Assembly: GCA_016987375.1 (NCBI GenBank)
Contig: PJRA01000412.1
Coordinates: forward strand, 2,759,855 to 2,823,854
DNA length: 64,000 nt
Direction of reading: 5' to 3'
DNA from: Brachionus koreanus
Lineage: Eukaryota; Rotifera; Eurotatoria; Ploima; Brachionidae
In this document: one piece after another, positions 13,890 through 26,600 of the stretch
How positions within the stretch are numbered: the first letter of the stretch is position 1
Layout of the letters: every line of letters begins with the position of its first letter
Position numbers and translations under genes: made by a program
Notes under the pieces: generated by a model
Database searches by the model: none
What the model was told of the DNA's origin: nothing
Seen by the model: the letters and a program-made list of their open reading frames with translations, nothing else

Positions 13890-15740
13890 ACGCAACCCGC
13901 TACGAAGATATCTGATTTATTAAAATTTTTTATGCAGATCTTTGAGGAACCCCACTTAGGATATCCCTCAATTAAAAATTAGGTTGCTGTCCACTTCAAT
14001 CTATATTAAAAGATCTTTGGAATGATTTTTTACCAACAACAATATCTCAATTTGATTTAGTTAGTAATCTGATTTTATCTTTGTGTCTTTTTTGATTATT
14101 AATACCCAGTCACAAAATAAACGATGAAAATTGATAGATGAATCATTAATGAGTTAGGAACTGTAATGTTTACATTAGTGTCCTTGGGCCCGTCTCCCCG
14201 ATCTCGTCGTTAGCAGCTAGCAGCAGCTATTTATGCTCCATTCTAGCTTAAACGCACTAGGTTTAGTTAGTTAACTGATCCAGTGATATCGACAGAGATG
14301 TCGCTATATCACAGGAACCATTTCATCGTAATTCTCCGATGAAAATTAGAATATTTCATCGAACATTATCAAAAATAAAACTTTGAAACAAAAAATAAAT
14401 AAATTTTTTTAAAACGATGTTGAGATATTCTGGTCCAAAGATGAATTTAAGAGCCATGACTGGGTTAGTGATGGTATTTCACATTTTTAGTAATTTTCTC
14501 CTAGTAATTTGAAAGGCATTCTGTATATTCGTAAAAATAAAATTGGTGAAAATAATATCGAGATATCGGCATAATTGTCTCGCAGCTTTTTGTGTATTGT
14601 AGACAAAAGCATTCAGTTCTTATAATTTTGTTTATTTATTAAAAGACTGTTTAAAAAGAAAATTTTTCTTATAATCAAACTTTAATAACGAAAAAAAAGA
14701 GGGATTGCATGTTTAGACAATCAATAATACAAAAAGGAAAGTCAAACGCTAATCCTTCTAGCCAAAAAATTTTCAAATAGCCAATAAAATATCAAAATCA
14801 ATTTATCGCTTTCTTATGGCATTAATCCAAAAAATTTTATTTATAATTGACGAAATGTTTCAACAATGAAGCAGAGATTAAAGTTTTTCATGATTGTATT
14901 ATTCCTAAATATTGTGAAAGAATATGATGAGAATTTTGTGGTTTTAATCCAAAAACATTTTTCACCCAAAAAAAATGAGATGATTCATATATGAAACATA
15001 CATGATGACATCGCTTTTTACTTGACTGGGTATTACTGTATATTAATTTAGGATTTTTTTCTTTTTCTGATAATTTTTACTACCGGCGTAGCTTTGGTTG
15101 TCCTTTATAACTCTTTACAGGCTTCCTTGTATTCATTTTTGAGTGAAAGAAGTCCTAATGGAGATTTTATATTTCGATGTAGCTTATATTTCTCTTTGTT
15201 AAATTCTTCAGATCAGTTAATTTGATCTCCATTTGGATGCGTTTTTCTGGGATGAATTTCGATTTTACTTTCTGTATGACTAAAGTTGGTATAGTATTCA
15301 ACACCATTTATTGCTTTCGCAATTCTATCAACACATCGCTCAAAGTGTTTGTTTGTAGTTAGCTTGTAGTGGTTTCCTTTATCATATATTTGTCGGTTTT
15401 CAAAATTTCTTTCTATTTTACACTCAAGGTGATGAATGAATGAGGTTTTTTCTTTTTCGATGTATCTAGATGTGGTCTGTTCTCAATTGTATAAATACGA
15501 GCAAGGTCTTCAGTAAATATTAGATGCTTTTACCGAGTGTGGACTCATGCAAATGTTGTGTTAAAAAGTTGGACTCACTTGTGTCAAGGAAGCCAATACT
15601 GTTGTTTCTGTCGATGCTGTTTCCTCTACCTTTAACAAACGTTAAATCATAAGATTGATCTATGGGTAGTTAAAATCACCAGAAATTAGAATACCTTTGT
15701 ATATTTCCTTTTCAAGCGTCAATCTAGCGGTAACAATAGC
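13890..15740 (-). mobile_element. Decayed non-LTR (LINE) retrotransposon
   Basis: On the minus strand, a C-terminal endonuclease segment is recognisable at about 15700-15450: SGDFNYP, then NSIGFLDT, SNFLTQH and IFTEDL-like pieces in shifting frames. This is the 'GDFN.P' and 'FL....LTQHV..PTR' part of LINE AP-endonucleases. Farther along the same strand, at about 14000-13930, LSGVPQRSA matches the reverse-transcriptase 'LSGVPQGS' block. The order (endonuclease, then RT) and strand agree with one element. Every frame is broken, so it is inactive. Confidence 0.6.
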
Positions 15741-15749
15741 AATATTTAA

Positions 15750-16302
15750 AGGATTCCTATGAGTTATATTTTTTAGAAATGTTTTATGTATTCAATTTAT
15801 AATATTATGAATTTTAGTTTTTTTTATACTAGATAAAAATAAATTAATTAAAAGTTTTCAGATCTTTTTTTAAACAGGAGAATTTTCTTGGAAAATTAAA
15901 TATATATCAAGTTTTTTTTAATTTTAAGTAAATTATTTTAGTTTATTAAAGCGAATATTCTTTAAAATTTAAAATCATATTTTTCTAAATTACTATTTTT
16001 ATTAAAAAATATATTTTTTTCGACTTTAAAGGATTTCCTAAATTTTTTTTATAACAAAAATACCAATTTGGCGACAAAAAGTCAAATCAAGTAATTCCAA
16101 ATCAAAATTTACCTGAAAAAAAAATCGAAATTTAAAAATTAAAAATTAATCTAAAACGTTTACTTGAAGAGCTTGTTCAAATTAATTGAAACCAGTCAAA
16201 TTAAATTCTTTAAAACATTTTAATTATATTTTGAATTTTAAATTAAATATATTAACTGTTTAAAACAACTTGAAAACAAAAAAAGAAAACTTCAAATAAT
16301 TT
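15750..16302. other. Intergenic, upstream of the Ly6-like gene
   Basis: A/T-rich, no features recognised. Any promoter of the gene starting at 16303 should lie here, but I see no distinct element. Confidence 0.4.
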
Positions 16303-16798
16303 ATGAGTCGCAAAAAAATGCATCGAGTTTTGATGAATATAGCAGCTATTTTTTTGATTTTATCGAATTTTTATTGTAATTTTTATCTTAAAAAATAGCA
16401 AAAAAAATTATTGTTAAAATTTTCAAGCATCAACAGCGGCTTATCAATTTTACTGTTTCACATGCACAAATTGTAATGATCCTTTCAATTCCACAAAGTC
16501 TTCTCTCGTTTTATGCAGTAATGGTTGTTATGTAAGACTAATTTGATATTTATTTAAAAGAATCTAAATTTTTTCCTAGAAAAACATCAATAAAATACCG
16601 GGCAGTTTTGCCGTAGAAAGAGGATGTTCGTCATCATCAGATGGATGCACAAATAAAATATATGGAGCACTTGGATATGGAATTTACAACTACTGCTGTT
16701 GGGATAATTACTGCAATTTTTCACTTAGACTCGCAAATAAACGTTATGCTTCATTGTTTCAAGCTTTATTTCTAATATTTATGAGCAAAGTGATCTAA
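16303..16798 (+). CDS. Ly6/uPAR three-finger-fold surface protein, likely GPI-anchored (3 exons, 131 aa)
   Basis: Exons 16303-16375, 16428-16531 and 16580-16798 total 396 nt. The N-terminus has a signal peptide (hydrophobic core VLMNIAAIFLILSNFY). The mature part has ten cysteines: YC-x2-C-x2-C, LCSNGC, ERGC, DGC, then CCWDNYCN near the end. A 'CC...xxxCN' finish after eight earlier cysteines is the Ly6/uPAR pattern. The C-terminal hydrophobic stretch ASLFQALFLIFMSKVI, with no cytoplasmic tail, suggests a GPI-attachment signal. Such proteins act at the outer membrane, some as modulators of nicotinic receptors or channels; no partner can be read from the sequence. Both introns are about 50 nt. 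I chose the first ATG; another lies five codons later. No single ORF shows this gene, only the spliced model does. Confidence 0.8.
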
Positions 16799-16805
16799 AT
16801 ATTTT

Positions 16806-16811
16806 AATAAA
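16806..16811 (+). promoter_or_regulatory. Poly(A) signal of the Ly6-like gene
   Basis: AATAAA begins 8 nt after the stop codon. Confidence 0.5.
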
Positions 16812-19800
16812 TCTACAACCAATTAAGGAATCAATCTGAATTAATAAAGGCAATCTCAATTCTAATTTATCTAGCAAATTGAATAGGTTCAATTAAATTA
16901 TATAACTCAACTTTAATTTAAGTTTTAAAAAAATTATATTTTAATAAAATTTTATTTTCGTAACTAATTTTTCAATTAATTTAAACATTATGCTGCATAT
17001 TTTTTTGCTAAAATATACTTAGTATGCTTAAAATCAATGTTTAATGTCTGATAAAATAATTTGCCCATTTTAGGCAAAATTTTTCTTTTTTTTTTTTGCA
17101 TATTTTCTATTCGAAAACTAACATTAATTAACAATTATTCTATATTTATTCAAAAACATGTTTCCATTTCAATTTACGATTGGAAAATGCCAGAATCAAG
17201 CAAATTTTTATATTTGATTAATAGCAAAAGCATGTAAAATTATTGACAAATTTTTTGAGGGGTTTTTGATATAAAAGCTTTTTGATTTTCTCTAGAAAAA
17301 AAAATAAAATTTTTTATTTTTTTATCATTTGAAATATGGTTTAATTTTTGGCATTCAAATTATTTAGCATTACATTTTAAATTTATTTGTGTCAAAGCTC
17401 AATTACTTTAAATTAATTCAATAATTAATAAAAAATTAAATTGAGCTTTTAGACTTTATTTCTATAGCCACTTGTTTTGTCATGAATTTTTTATTTTAGA
17501 TTTTTATCAATATTTTAAATGAAAGCTTTTTTGTATGTATTGTCCGACATTCAATGCCTGACTTGCCAAAAAACCAGCAATTATTACTTACAATGTTTGA
17601 TTTTAGAAGTGTGTTCTATAATTGCCAAATTAAGGCCATTTAATTTAAACACATATATATTCATTTAGTAGATTTTCTGTTCGATAAGATTTGTTTACTT
17701 TGATATAAAAACTTTGTCTTGTCTACTTAGTAGCGCAAAATATTTTTTTTTGCTTTACTTTAATGATGAAAGTGTTGAATTTTCCAATTGTTCAAAGAAT
17801 GTATTTTATTCAAAAACAATAACAAATCTAAAATTGATAAATTAGAATTTCATAGATAGAGAATAAATCATTTGATTTTAGCATTTATTTAAAGTTAATT
17901 CAATTCTGTAGCCCATTTTAAAGCAAAAAAGATTGATAATGAACAGAGAAATATTCTTTTTTTTTTATCAATTTAAAATTTAGTTTTATCAGTTTTAAAT
18001 GGAATTTTTTGCTGGCCATTTTTCTCATTTATTTAAATAGAATTAGAAAAATAAGATGAAAATGGACCTTATTAAATACAAATTTAATAAGCAATTGGGA
18101 TAAATTAGCGTTTACGATTATTTTTACCATATTAAGTCTTTAACTTTTGGATTTAAAAAGGCGTTTTATATCAATCTTTGTTAAATAATTATGTTTTCAG
18201 GATTATAATAATTACTAGCAAGATTTGGCTTAAAAAAAAATTTTCGATTGTTAAAAACAATTCCATAGCGTTGCCTCACCAAGCCTATGCTTAAAAGTTT
18301 AAAGATTTTTTTTAATTTTTTTAAATTTAGCTTAAAGCCAACCTAATAAAAACATTTCAACCCAATCAATTAATGCAATTTAACAAAATATTTATTTACA
18401 TGATAAATATTTGCAATCTATCTCTTCGTTATATATGGTTTTGTATCATTTTTATTGTTTTCATCCATTAAAGTTTCTTATTAGTTTTGATATTATGTTT
18501 TAATCCGCTTTCAAAAAAAAAGAAAAAAAGAATAATATTGTTGAAAAGCAAGATCATGATTGGTGTAATTCATAGAAATTAGGAATATTTATCTTCATAA
18601 AGCATTGATTATATAGCTTGGATTATTCTAGTTTTGCTAAGAGAAAAGGCAATCGTGAAATTAATTAAAAGCCTCTAATTGCAAAGTCTTAAGCATAACC
18701 AGTCTATTTGGACTGGAAGACGGCTCTGCTAAATTCTTAATTTTTCAAATAGCAAAGTTATGTAAACTAAAATGGATGAGATTTTTATACAAACTCGCAT
18801 AAAACAAAATAAAAACGAGAGCATATTTGCAAAATATGAATTTTTATGATTGCTTAGATAAAATCTAGTTCGAGTTATCTGTGAGACCAGACTGCTTAGT
18901 TGGACTGCTAACATCAGTTTAGATTTGATTAAGTGTGTTGGCCAGAGCCGATTACAACTCACGAATTCATAAGCACCTCTAGACAATTAAATTAATTTGT
19001 AAACTCAATTCCAACTCAAGTCAATTCGAATTTTAATTATAAGTTAAGGAAAAATCGGCATGATTTAGTTTGAATAAGACAAATTATTTGCTATTTGTAT
19101 TGTTTCTAGTTTTTGGCTTTAAGAAATTAGATGAATGTGGATACAATCCTTGACATATTTTTTCAAGATGCTTTTAAATCTTTGGTCATTTTAAAAAGAC
19201 AATTCTAAAATTAACTTGTTTGATTGACAGCCTAAAACTTAATAAGTCTCAAAGCTGACTGACTAGTCTTTAAGAATATAGGCCATACTCAAACTATGCA
19301 TTATTTACTGCATTAATGACTAGTAATTTTTTTGATGCATCGCGTAAAAAACATTGTTTAGGAAAAGCATCGATACCGATACGGCTCTCGCCCCTCTAAT
19401 TCAAAAATTAATTCTTTTCTAATTAAAAATTTTGACTTTAATTTTAGTTTTTTTTTCTTAAATTCAAATAAATTTAAATTTTTTTGTGAGAATAATTTTT
19501 TCACCTATCTAGACAATTAGAGAACATAAAATGAGTTTAGCTGAAATCGATCTAGAAGATTTCAACTTCAACTTCATTCTTTAAATTTAGTTTGATAAAA
19601 ATCAATAATAATAATAATAAATAGCTATGAGTTTAGTTCAGTTAAGATCAATTTATTCTTATTGAGAAGTTGTTTTTGGTTTATTCACTAATTTTTGTGT
19701 ATTTTATTGCCCATGAGGCATAGGTTTGATTTAAAAAATTAATCAGAAATAAAAATTATAGATATTAAAAAATAAATAAATAAATAAAAACACAACATAA

Positions 19801-20572
19801 AAAATCTGCATCAAAAGTAAGAGTTGAAACTTGGATTTGGCTCGGATTCGAATTCCGAACCCGAACGCCTCTATTTAATAAGAGAATTAGTTTTGTCTAA
19901 AATTTGCCTAAACATAATTCTAACTAGTAAAACAATGATATCAAATTTCTCAACAAAAAAAAAAAAAGATTTTTAATTTTACTAAAAAAAAAAAGCTAAA
20001 TTAATATCCATTGAGTAGGCATTTTATTTTATTTTTTGTAAAATATTTTTAAATGAAAAAAATTTGGTTCTTCTAGGCTATTTTCAAATTATCCAAGATT
20101 TAAATCTAGAAAAACAATTCTAATGTTATGTAAACAAGTGTGCGGCATTAAGACAATCGAATAGACTCGTTTTTGGCGTATTTTAAAACAACGCTTATTT
20201 ATTAAAAAACAAATTCTAAAAAAATATTAATTATTCTCCAAATATTAAGATAGAGATTGATAGACTGCCGTTTTATTTCTTTAAAATAAGAAAAAAACAA
20301 TTTTTTTTATTTAAAAGCTAATCTAATTACAAGTTTCTGTGTATTTAAATTACGCAACAAAATTTATAATTGAGTTTTAGGCTCAGTATTAAATTCAGCC
20401 CTGGTTCTAAGTAATTTGCCATCAATCCTATCCTAATTGATTTCTAATTGTTTCTATAATGCCAAGCTGATTGATCTCTTAATTTAGACTCAAAACAAAC
20501 TAAGAACCAAAATCGGTGTTGTAGTCAGCACTTAGACTGCAAGCACATCACGTTTGAACCAAGTTATGATTT
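16812..20572. other. Intergenic, simple repeats only
   Basis: About 3.7 kb of A/T-rich DNA. Short (AAT)n occurs near 19604-19622 and (AAAT)n near 19773-19795. The small minus-strand ORF at 18729-18986 has no protein-like composition and no motif. The supervillin promoter and any upstream non-coding exon should be in the last part, but none can be pinned down. Confidence 0.45.
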
Positions 20573-20662
20573 TTGCTAAGCCATCCATTGGATATACAAG
20601 ACCAAAAAAGTGTGTTATTTCAAAGCGATAAGATAGATAATCAGGATTGTTTTGCTTATCTC

Positions 20663-23600
20663 ATGGATCCTGTTAAAGAGAAGCTTAATTTACTTAAAAA
20701 ACTTGCAAGTGAAAAAAAATCGACTAATAATCAAGGTGCCGAGATGCCGGATATGAGTGATAAGAAGAGCTCAGTGCCTTGCGAGCTCAGAGATATGGAA
20801 TTGAATAATAAGCAAGTCGGAGTTCTCGTAAAAACGCCCGAGCAAATAGACTTGGATTCGTTTAGTTTTCATAATTCTAGAAAAGAAGAAGAAGATTTGC
20901 CGATTGAGGAAAATTCCGGCTCGCTTATCGTATTCGACGACATAGACAAAATAGAGTCGAGCGAATCCAACATGGACATTAAAATGTTAAGCACAAACAA
21001 CGAAACAAATTCTAACTACAGGCTGAGCGCCAATACACTCTCTAATGTTAAGAGCCAACAGCCTAGCAATAGAAGTTTCACTGTCGCTGCGCAGCAAGAG
21101 CCGACTTACAAATACATAAGTCGCATCAGAGACATGTATGACAAAGAGCGTGCATCGTCTACAGAGTGTATTAACAGTCTAAAAATAAGAAGTCCGTTGC
21201 AACGACAAGGCTCTTCGATAAAAAAAATAAACGATGTGTGTTCGCGAGAAAAATTGCTTAGTCCGCAAAATTCGCTTCAAAGCGATTGTTTAGAAAGATC
21301 GGCACCTTTGGCATCGCCGGAGATTTTGCGCGATCTCAGTGTAAACGACACTGACCAAGAAGAGCCGTCCGTCATGTCGTCCAACAACGGGTCTGTCCGG
21401 CATCAAACGCCAAGTCAACGGTCTCAAAGCTACATCACACATTTGAGAAATACATTTAATGCCAATTCGGTTAGGTCCGATTCTATTGAGATCGCCAAAC
21501 GGAATAGTTTTGTGCCCGAATCATCTCATCAAATCGAAAAAATAAAAGAGAAATTCTTCAAAGTAAATCAGCCTAGTCAACGAAATTCATACATGCATCC
21601 GGCCGATATGAACAAGTTTGCTTCACATTACAAGTCGCTTCGCTCGCTTAAGACCGAAGATGACTTGCCATCGGAAAGCACTAAAGTAGAACAATTGGTC
21701 AAAAATTTGAACCAAGAAGCAAAAAAAAACGAGCCTAGAGCAAAAAAACAACTTCATAAATATCAAAAATCGGTCACTAGTGATTTGAGTAGTTTTATTT
21801 TGGAAAGGGATAGAGAAATTGAGAATAGAAAGAAAGCAGTGGCCCAAGCTCTTGAATTCGAAGATATGGATAAAAAATTAATAGACAAATATTCTAGAGA
21901 TGCTAGGTATGCGGCTGAAAGTGCTATTATTAAATCTAGTCTTAGTAAAGGCCATTCGGATCAGCCAATATCATCCCGGATTAAACATGGTAAATATTTT
22001 ATTTTTTTTTCAAAATATTAGCTTAAAATCACTGTGTAGTTTTGAAGCAAAAAACAAAAATTTAATATTTATTTATTTAAATTTAAATTGAGCCTTTTAG
22101 GCAAGTTAGAAAAATATGTTTGTATAAGAAAGAAACTATATCAGGACTAGATTTTTGGTTTACAACCAAGCCCATAGAAACAGAAAGAGAGAGAGAGTAA
22201 AAACTTTTCTCTACTTTCTTCCTTTTTCTACTTTTTTAAAAAATTGGCAATGTGAATTTTCATACAAAATTTTCATTACCAAAATTAAAAAATTTTATAA
22301 CTTTTGTTCTAAAGGCCCAAATTTGTTCTGCTGTTGAAACAACGTGAAACAACTGTTGTTTCACCTACTGCAGAGGTCTGCAAAATCTATGAAAATTGAT
22401 TGCGATTTATTTTCAATATTTTTATTTTAAATGAAATTTTGCAGACTTCAGCAGTAGGTGAAACAAAAGTTGTTTCACTTTGTTTCATCAGCAGAACAAA
22501 TTTGGGCTTTTAGAACAAAAGTTATAAAATTTTTTAATTTTGGTAATGAAAATTTTGTATGAAAATTCACATTGCCAATTTTTTAAAAAAGTAGAAAAAG
22601 GAAGAAAGTAGAGAAAAGTTTTTACTCTCTCTCTCTGTTTCTATGGGCTTGGTACCGTCAGTGAACCGCCAAAAGTTGATGTTGACCGTTTTGTTGGCTC
22701 ACTGTGAAAATAAAACTTAAAAAAATTTCAAACATATTAATTTGATAGAGAAAAAATTGAATATAAGAAAAATTCTTTAGTTTTAGAGACAAAAAAATTT
22801 TCCTTCATGGTCATTAAAACGGTCAACATCAACTTTTGGCGGTCCAGAAGATTCATTCGATTAATATTTGCAACAAAATTTAATTCAGTTGAGTCATTTA
22901 AGAAGTCATTTGAAAATTAAAAAGATATGAAAATAAAACACATCCTTGTTTTACACCTTCAATTTTGCTCATCAAATCTTTCATGTCTCACAATAACAAT
23001 TTTAAGAAGATACAATGTTTAAGCCAATATACTGGTTCTAAAAAATTTTTCTTTAGTTAAAAATTTTGTCTATGCAAAAACTCTATATTAACCAATAATT
23101 GAAATTTAATTGCAAATTAAATTAAATTTATTGAAGAGGTAAAAACTTTGTATCAACTGATACTATTCTTACAATGTCCTTACAATCAATTCATGTGAAT
23201 TATCCATTTTATTTTCGGAAAAGAATAATAAATTTAAATTTAATTCAAAAAAATAGTTGATTTATTTCTGATTATATACGATCCTAAAGTGAAAAAAAAA
23301 ATGAAACGCATCTATTTTTAACAATATTGGAAAGTAGTAATGTGACATGATCAGAATAAGAACTCATGTAGAATTATTATGGTTATCTCAAGCTTTTATT
23401 ATGATTTGTCTAATAAAATGTTTAACTAAATATGATCGATTTTTAAAATTTTACGAAGGCTTGTTTTTCTTTTCAATTCAATCAAATTTAACAATAATTT
23501 TTTTCAATTGAAAATCTGAAAATAATATTTTTTAAAATATTTAAAAACATTTAAAATTAAATATATTTTTTATTTAATGATTGATCTTAAATTTTTTTGA

Positions 23601-26600
23601 TTTTGAACTGAAATCAAATTTTCTTTGGTTGAGGCACAGTCTTCAACAGTTGTACCCCCAAATTTCAACCTTAATTTAATTTTTAAAGAAACATTTTGGT
23701 AAAAATGATTGATTATTTTTAATATGGACATTATTAAGGCATAAATTTTCTAAAAAGATACTTTATTTAAGTAATAAATTTATAAGTACCAATTTTTTTA
23801 GTTTTGTTTATGGGAATTATTAATTTAAAAGTTTTTTTTTCTGAAATGATAAATATGGTAAAAATTTTTATAAAATTCACAAGCCTTTTTCTTTTAGTTA
23901 CATAATAAAATTAGAAAATTTATTTTGTGCATTCCTAAAATTTAAAGAAAATTAAGCATTAAGATTTCATTTTAAATTATTGTATGATCTCTTTTATTTA
24001 GAAATATTGAATTTTTAATGAAAATATTTTATTTAGAATATTAGTATAAATTTTAAAAAAAAATGTGATCAAGTTGTATCTAAGTTTAAATCGGTTTTTT
24101 AATGGTTTTATACTATTCAAATATTAGTCCAAAACGGTTCGGTTATTTTTCTAGCATTGAAGTATTCTTTCAAATTCTAATTTATAATTTCTGAAAATCT
24201 CTTTTTTGTTTTAATCAAGCGTTATTTCATAGTGTTGTCTTTAAAATTTCATAGCTTATAACAAAAAATAATACAATTCAAGATAGAATTAAAATTAAAT
24301 TTAGGATACCTCTAATTTTTTTTGAAAATTTGATCATTATTTCATTTTCAAGGTTAGCTACTTGGGTCTTAAAAAAATATTTAAAAACTTATTTCTATTT
24401 AATTAAAGATTTTTTCAAAAAATTAAAAAAACCAAATTGTCATAGAATGATATTTTAAATATTTTTTTCGGTTTAAAATATCAGTAGAAGAAAATTTAGA
24501 ATATTTAATTTTGTTTTGTTTCGTTAATAATTTTGACTTTAACAAAAAATACTAAGGATAAATTTGACCAGCAAAAAAATAACTATTAGTTACGAAAAAT
24601 TTGTTTAATTACTCTTCTATATTTGAAACTAATCTTTTTGGTTAAAATCTGTCGTCACTCCGATCTTAAATAATTTTATTTTGGATTATTAGGAGTCAAA
24701 TTTTTCTTGAATATCTGTCACGATCCAAAATAGATAGAATATTAGGATCTTTAAAATTTACTATTTATTAAGCTAATCACGTGATAATTTGGATAAAACT
24801 TAAGTATCCGAGAATAACAACAAATAAATGGCTAGTCCTAATTTCTTTCTTGTTTTATCATTAATTTTACTATGATGTTTAAACAAAGAATCATTTATCT
24901 TATTAAAAATTTAGGTCAATGAAAAATTAGCACCATTTTTAAACTTGGCAATATTGGTATATTTCTCTCAACCAGTTTAAAGCCTTTATTAGACACAAAA
25001 TTAATAAAGCATTTCTTAAAAATTATTGATCAAATTTGATATTTTTACAAGATTTAATTGATAGATCAAAAATATTCTTAGATAGATTGTTTTGTCTTAA
25101 ATATTCTTTAACATTTCACTTTTATCAAGGGTCACGGAATCCCCTTTTTATTCTGACTAATTTTTAAATTAGAAAAAAAATTTGTTTTTTCAAACACAAA
25201 AAAATCTTATGAGCCTATTTATCTTTTAAAATTGTTTTTAGTCAAACAAATATTTTAAATATGAATAAATAATAGCGGCTTAAGCATTTTTTTTCGTCCT
25301 ATCCAGAAAAAAATGAAATTAGCTAAGAAAATTTAGCTAAAAATAAAGAAGAAAAAAATAGTTAATAATTTATTGTTGAAGAGGAGATAAAAAGAAGTGA
25401 AGAGCCACCAGCCATACCACCCAAACCTTCCAGTCCATTAGTGTCAGCAATAGCTCCCATAATGAAGCGAACCAAGTCAATACTAAAGTCACCATCGACT
25501 TTTTCGGAAAAAACAATCCATTTCGATGACAAGATTGATATAATTCCCATTGATAGAACAACAGACGACAACTCGCCAGTTCATTTCGAGCACAACTCTC
25601 AGTCATACGAAAACTTGGACCAATTTTCTAGCTATTCAAGCTTCCGACCAGTTGTAGCCAAATCGAATGAAATCGAATTTTTAAAAAAAAACTATGAAAA
25701 TTATGATAATTACCGATGGGATTATTTTAAAGACTTGTCTCCATTGAGAAATCAAGCATTGGCCCGAGAACGCATATTCATAAAGAGCCCTACTCCTATG
25801 AGAGAAATAATAAACGAACGTTCTAGCCCTAGTCCTCCGTCGAACCATTTTTCTTCTTCTTCTTTCGCGAGATATTTAGCTGTTAACCCCGTCGAAGATC
25901 GAAATCGCTTCAATAAAAGAACAAATTCAGCTTCTTTTAGATCGCAAAGCGCCGATTTGTCTAAATTGGTCCAATCTTCGCCCAAAAATAATTTTTCACC
26001 CGATAGCAATCTATTGCCAACAGATAGACCTGTGCCTCAATTGATACCCTCAAATGCCAGGCCGAATCTAACAAGACAAAACGCTCTATCTAAAACATTT
26101 ACCAAATCGCTTAACGAAGGCATGTCTAATGTCGGCCAAAAACAGGACTTTAAAGATCACGTTTCGCGTAGTCATCGGCAAAAAAATCGACGAAAAAATT
26201 ACCGCAAAAGCAAGCATTCGTCGTCATTGAGCAGTTTATCGTCCGAGATTGATTCCAGCGAGTTAAGTGAGACAGAATCGACTATATCTTCGTTTTCATC
26301 GTCTTCCTATGAGAAAAAATTTGAGGCCAGAAATCGTTTACCAAGAGCAAATGATAGGAAAAAGAAAAATCAAAAATTAAATGTTCAATCGATAAATAAT
26401 AGACGTACTGGGGCAAAAAAATTGAGCAGACTTCCATTTTACTCGAGCGACGACAGTGTTTGTGGTATACCAAAATCAAGTGCAAAATTAGCTAGCAAGT
26501 AAAGTATTGTTTAAAATTTTTATTAAGAAAATTTTTATTTTCCAACAGAGACACAAAAAACAATTAAACTTTTAGCTTGGTTATTTTAATTTTGATTTAT

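Larger units (their letters stand above)
21990..25381. other. Supervillin intron 1 (3.4 kb)
   Basis: Non-coding. It contains the hairpin element 22165-22653 and the MITE 22665-22843, listed separately. The rest is A/T-rich with no recognised feature. Confidence 0.7.

Noticed and set aside
18729..18986. 85-codon minus-strand ORF
   Set aside because: No motif, biased composition and no splice context. A chance ORF in A/T-rich DNA.
25362..26009. Several minus-strand ORFs across 25362-26485
   Set aside because: Antisense to supervillin exon 2, whose plus-strand frame joins its neighbours in phase.
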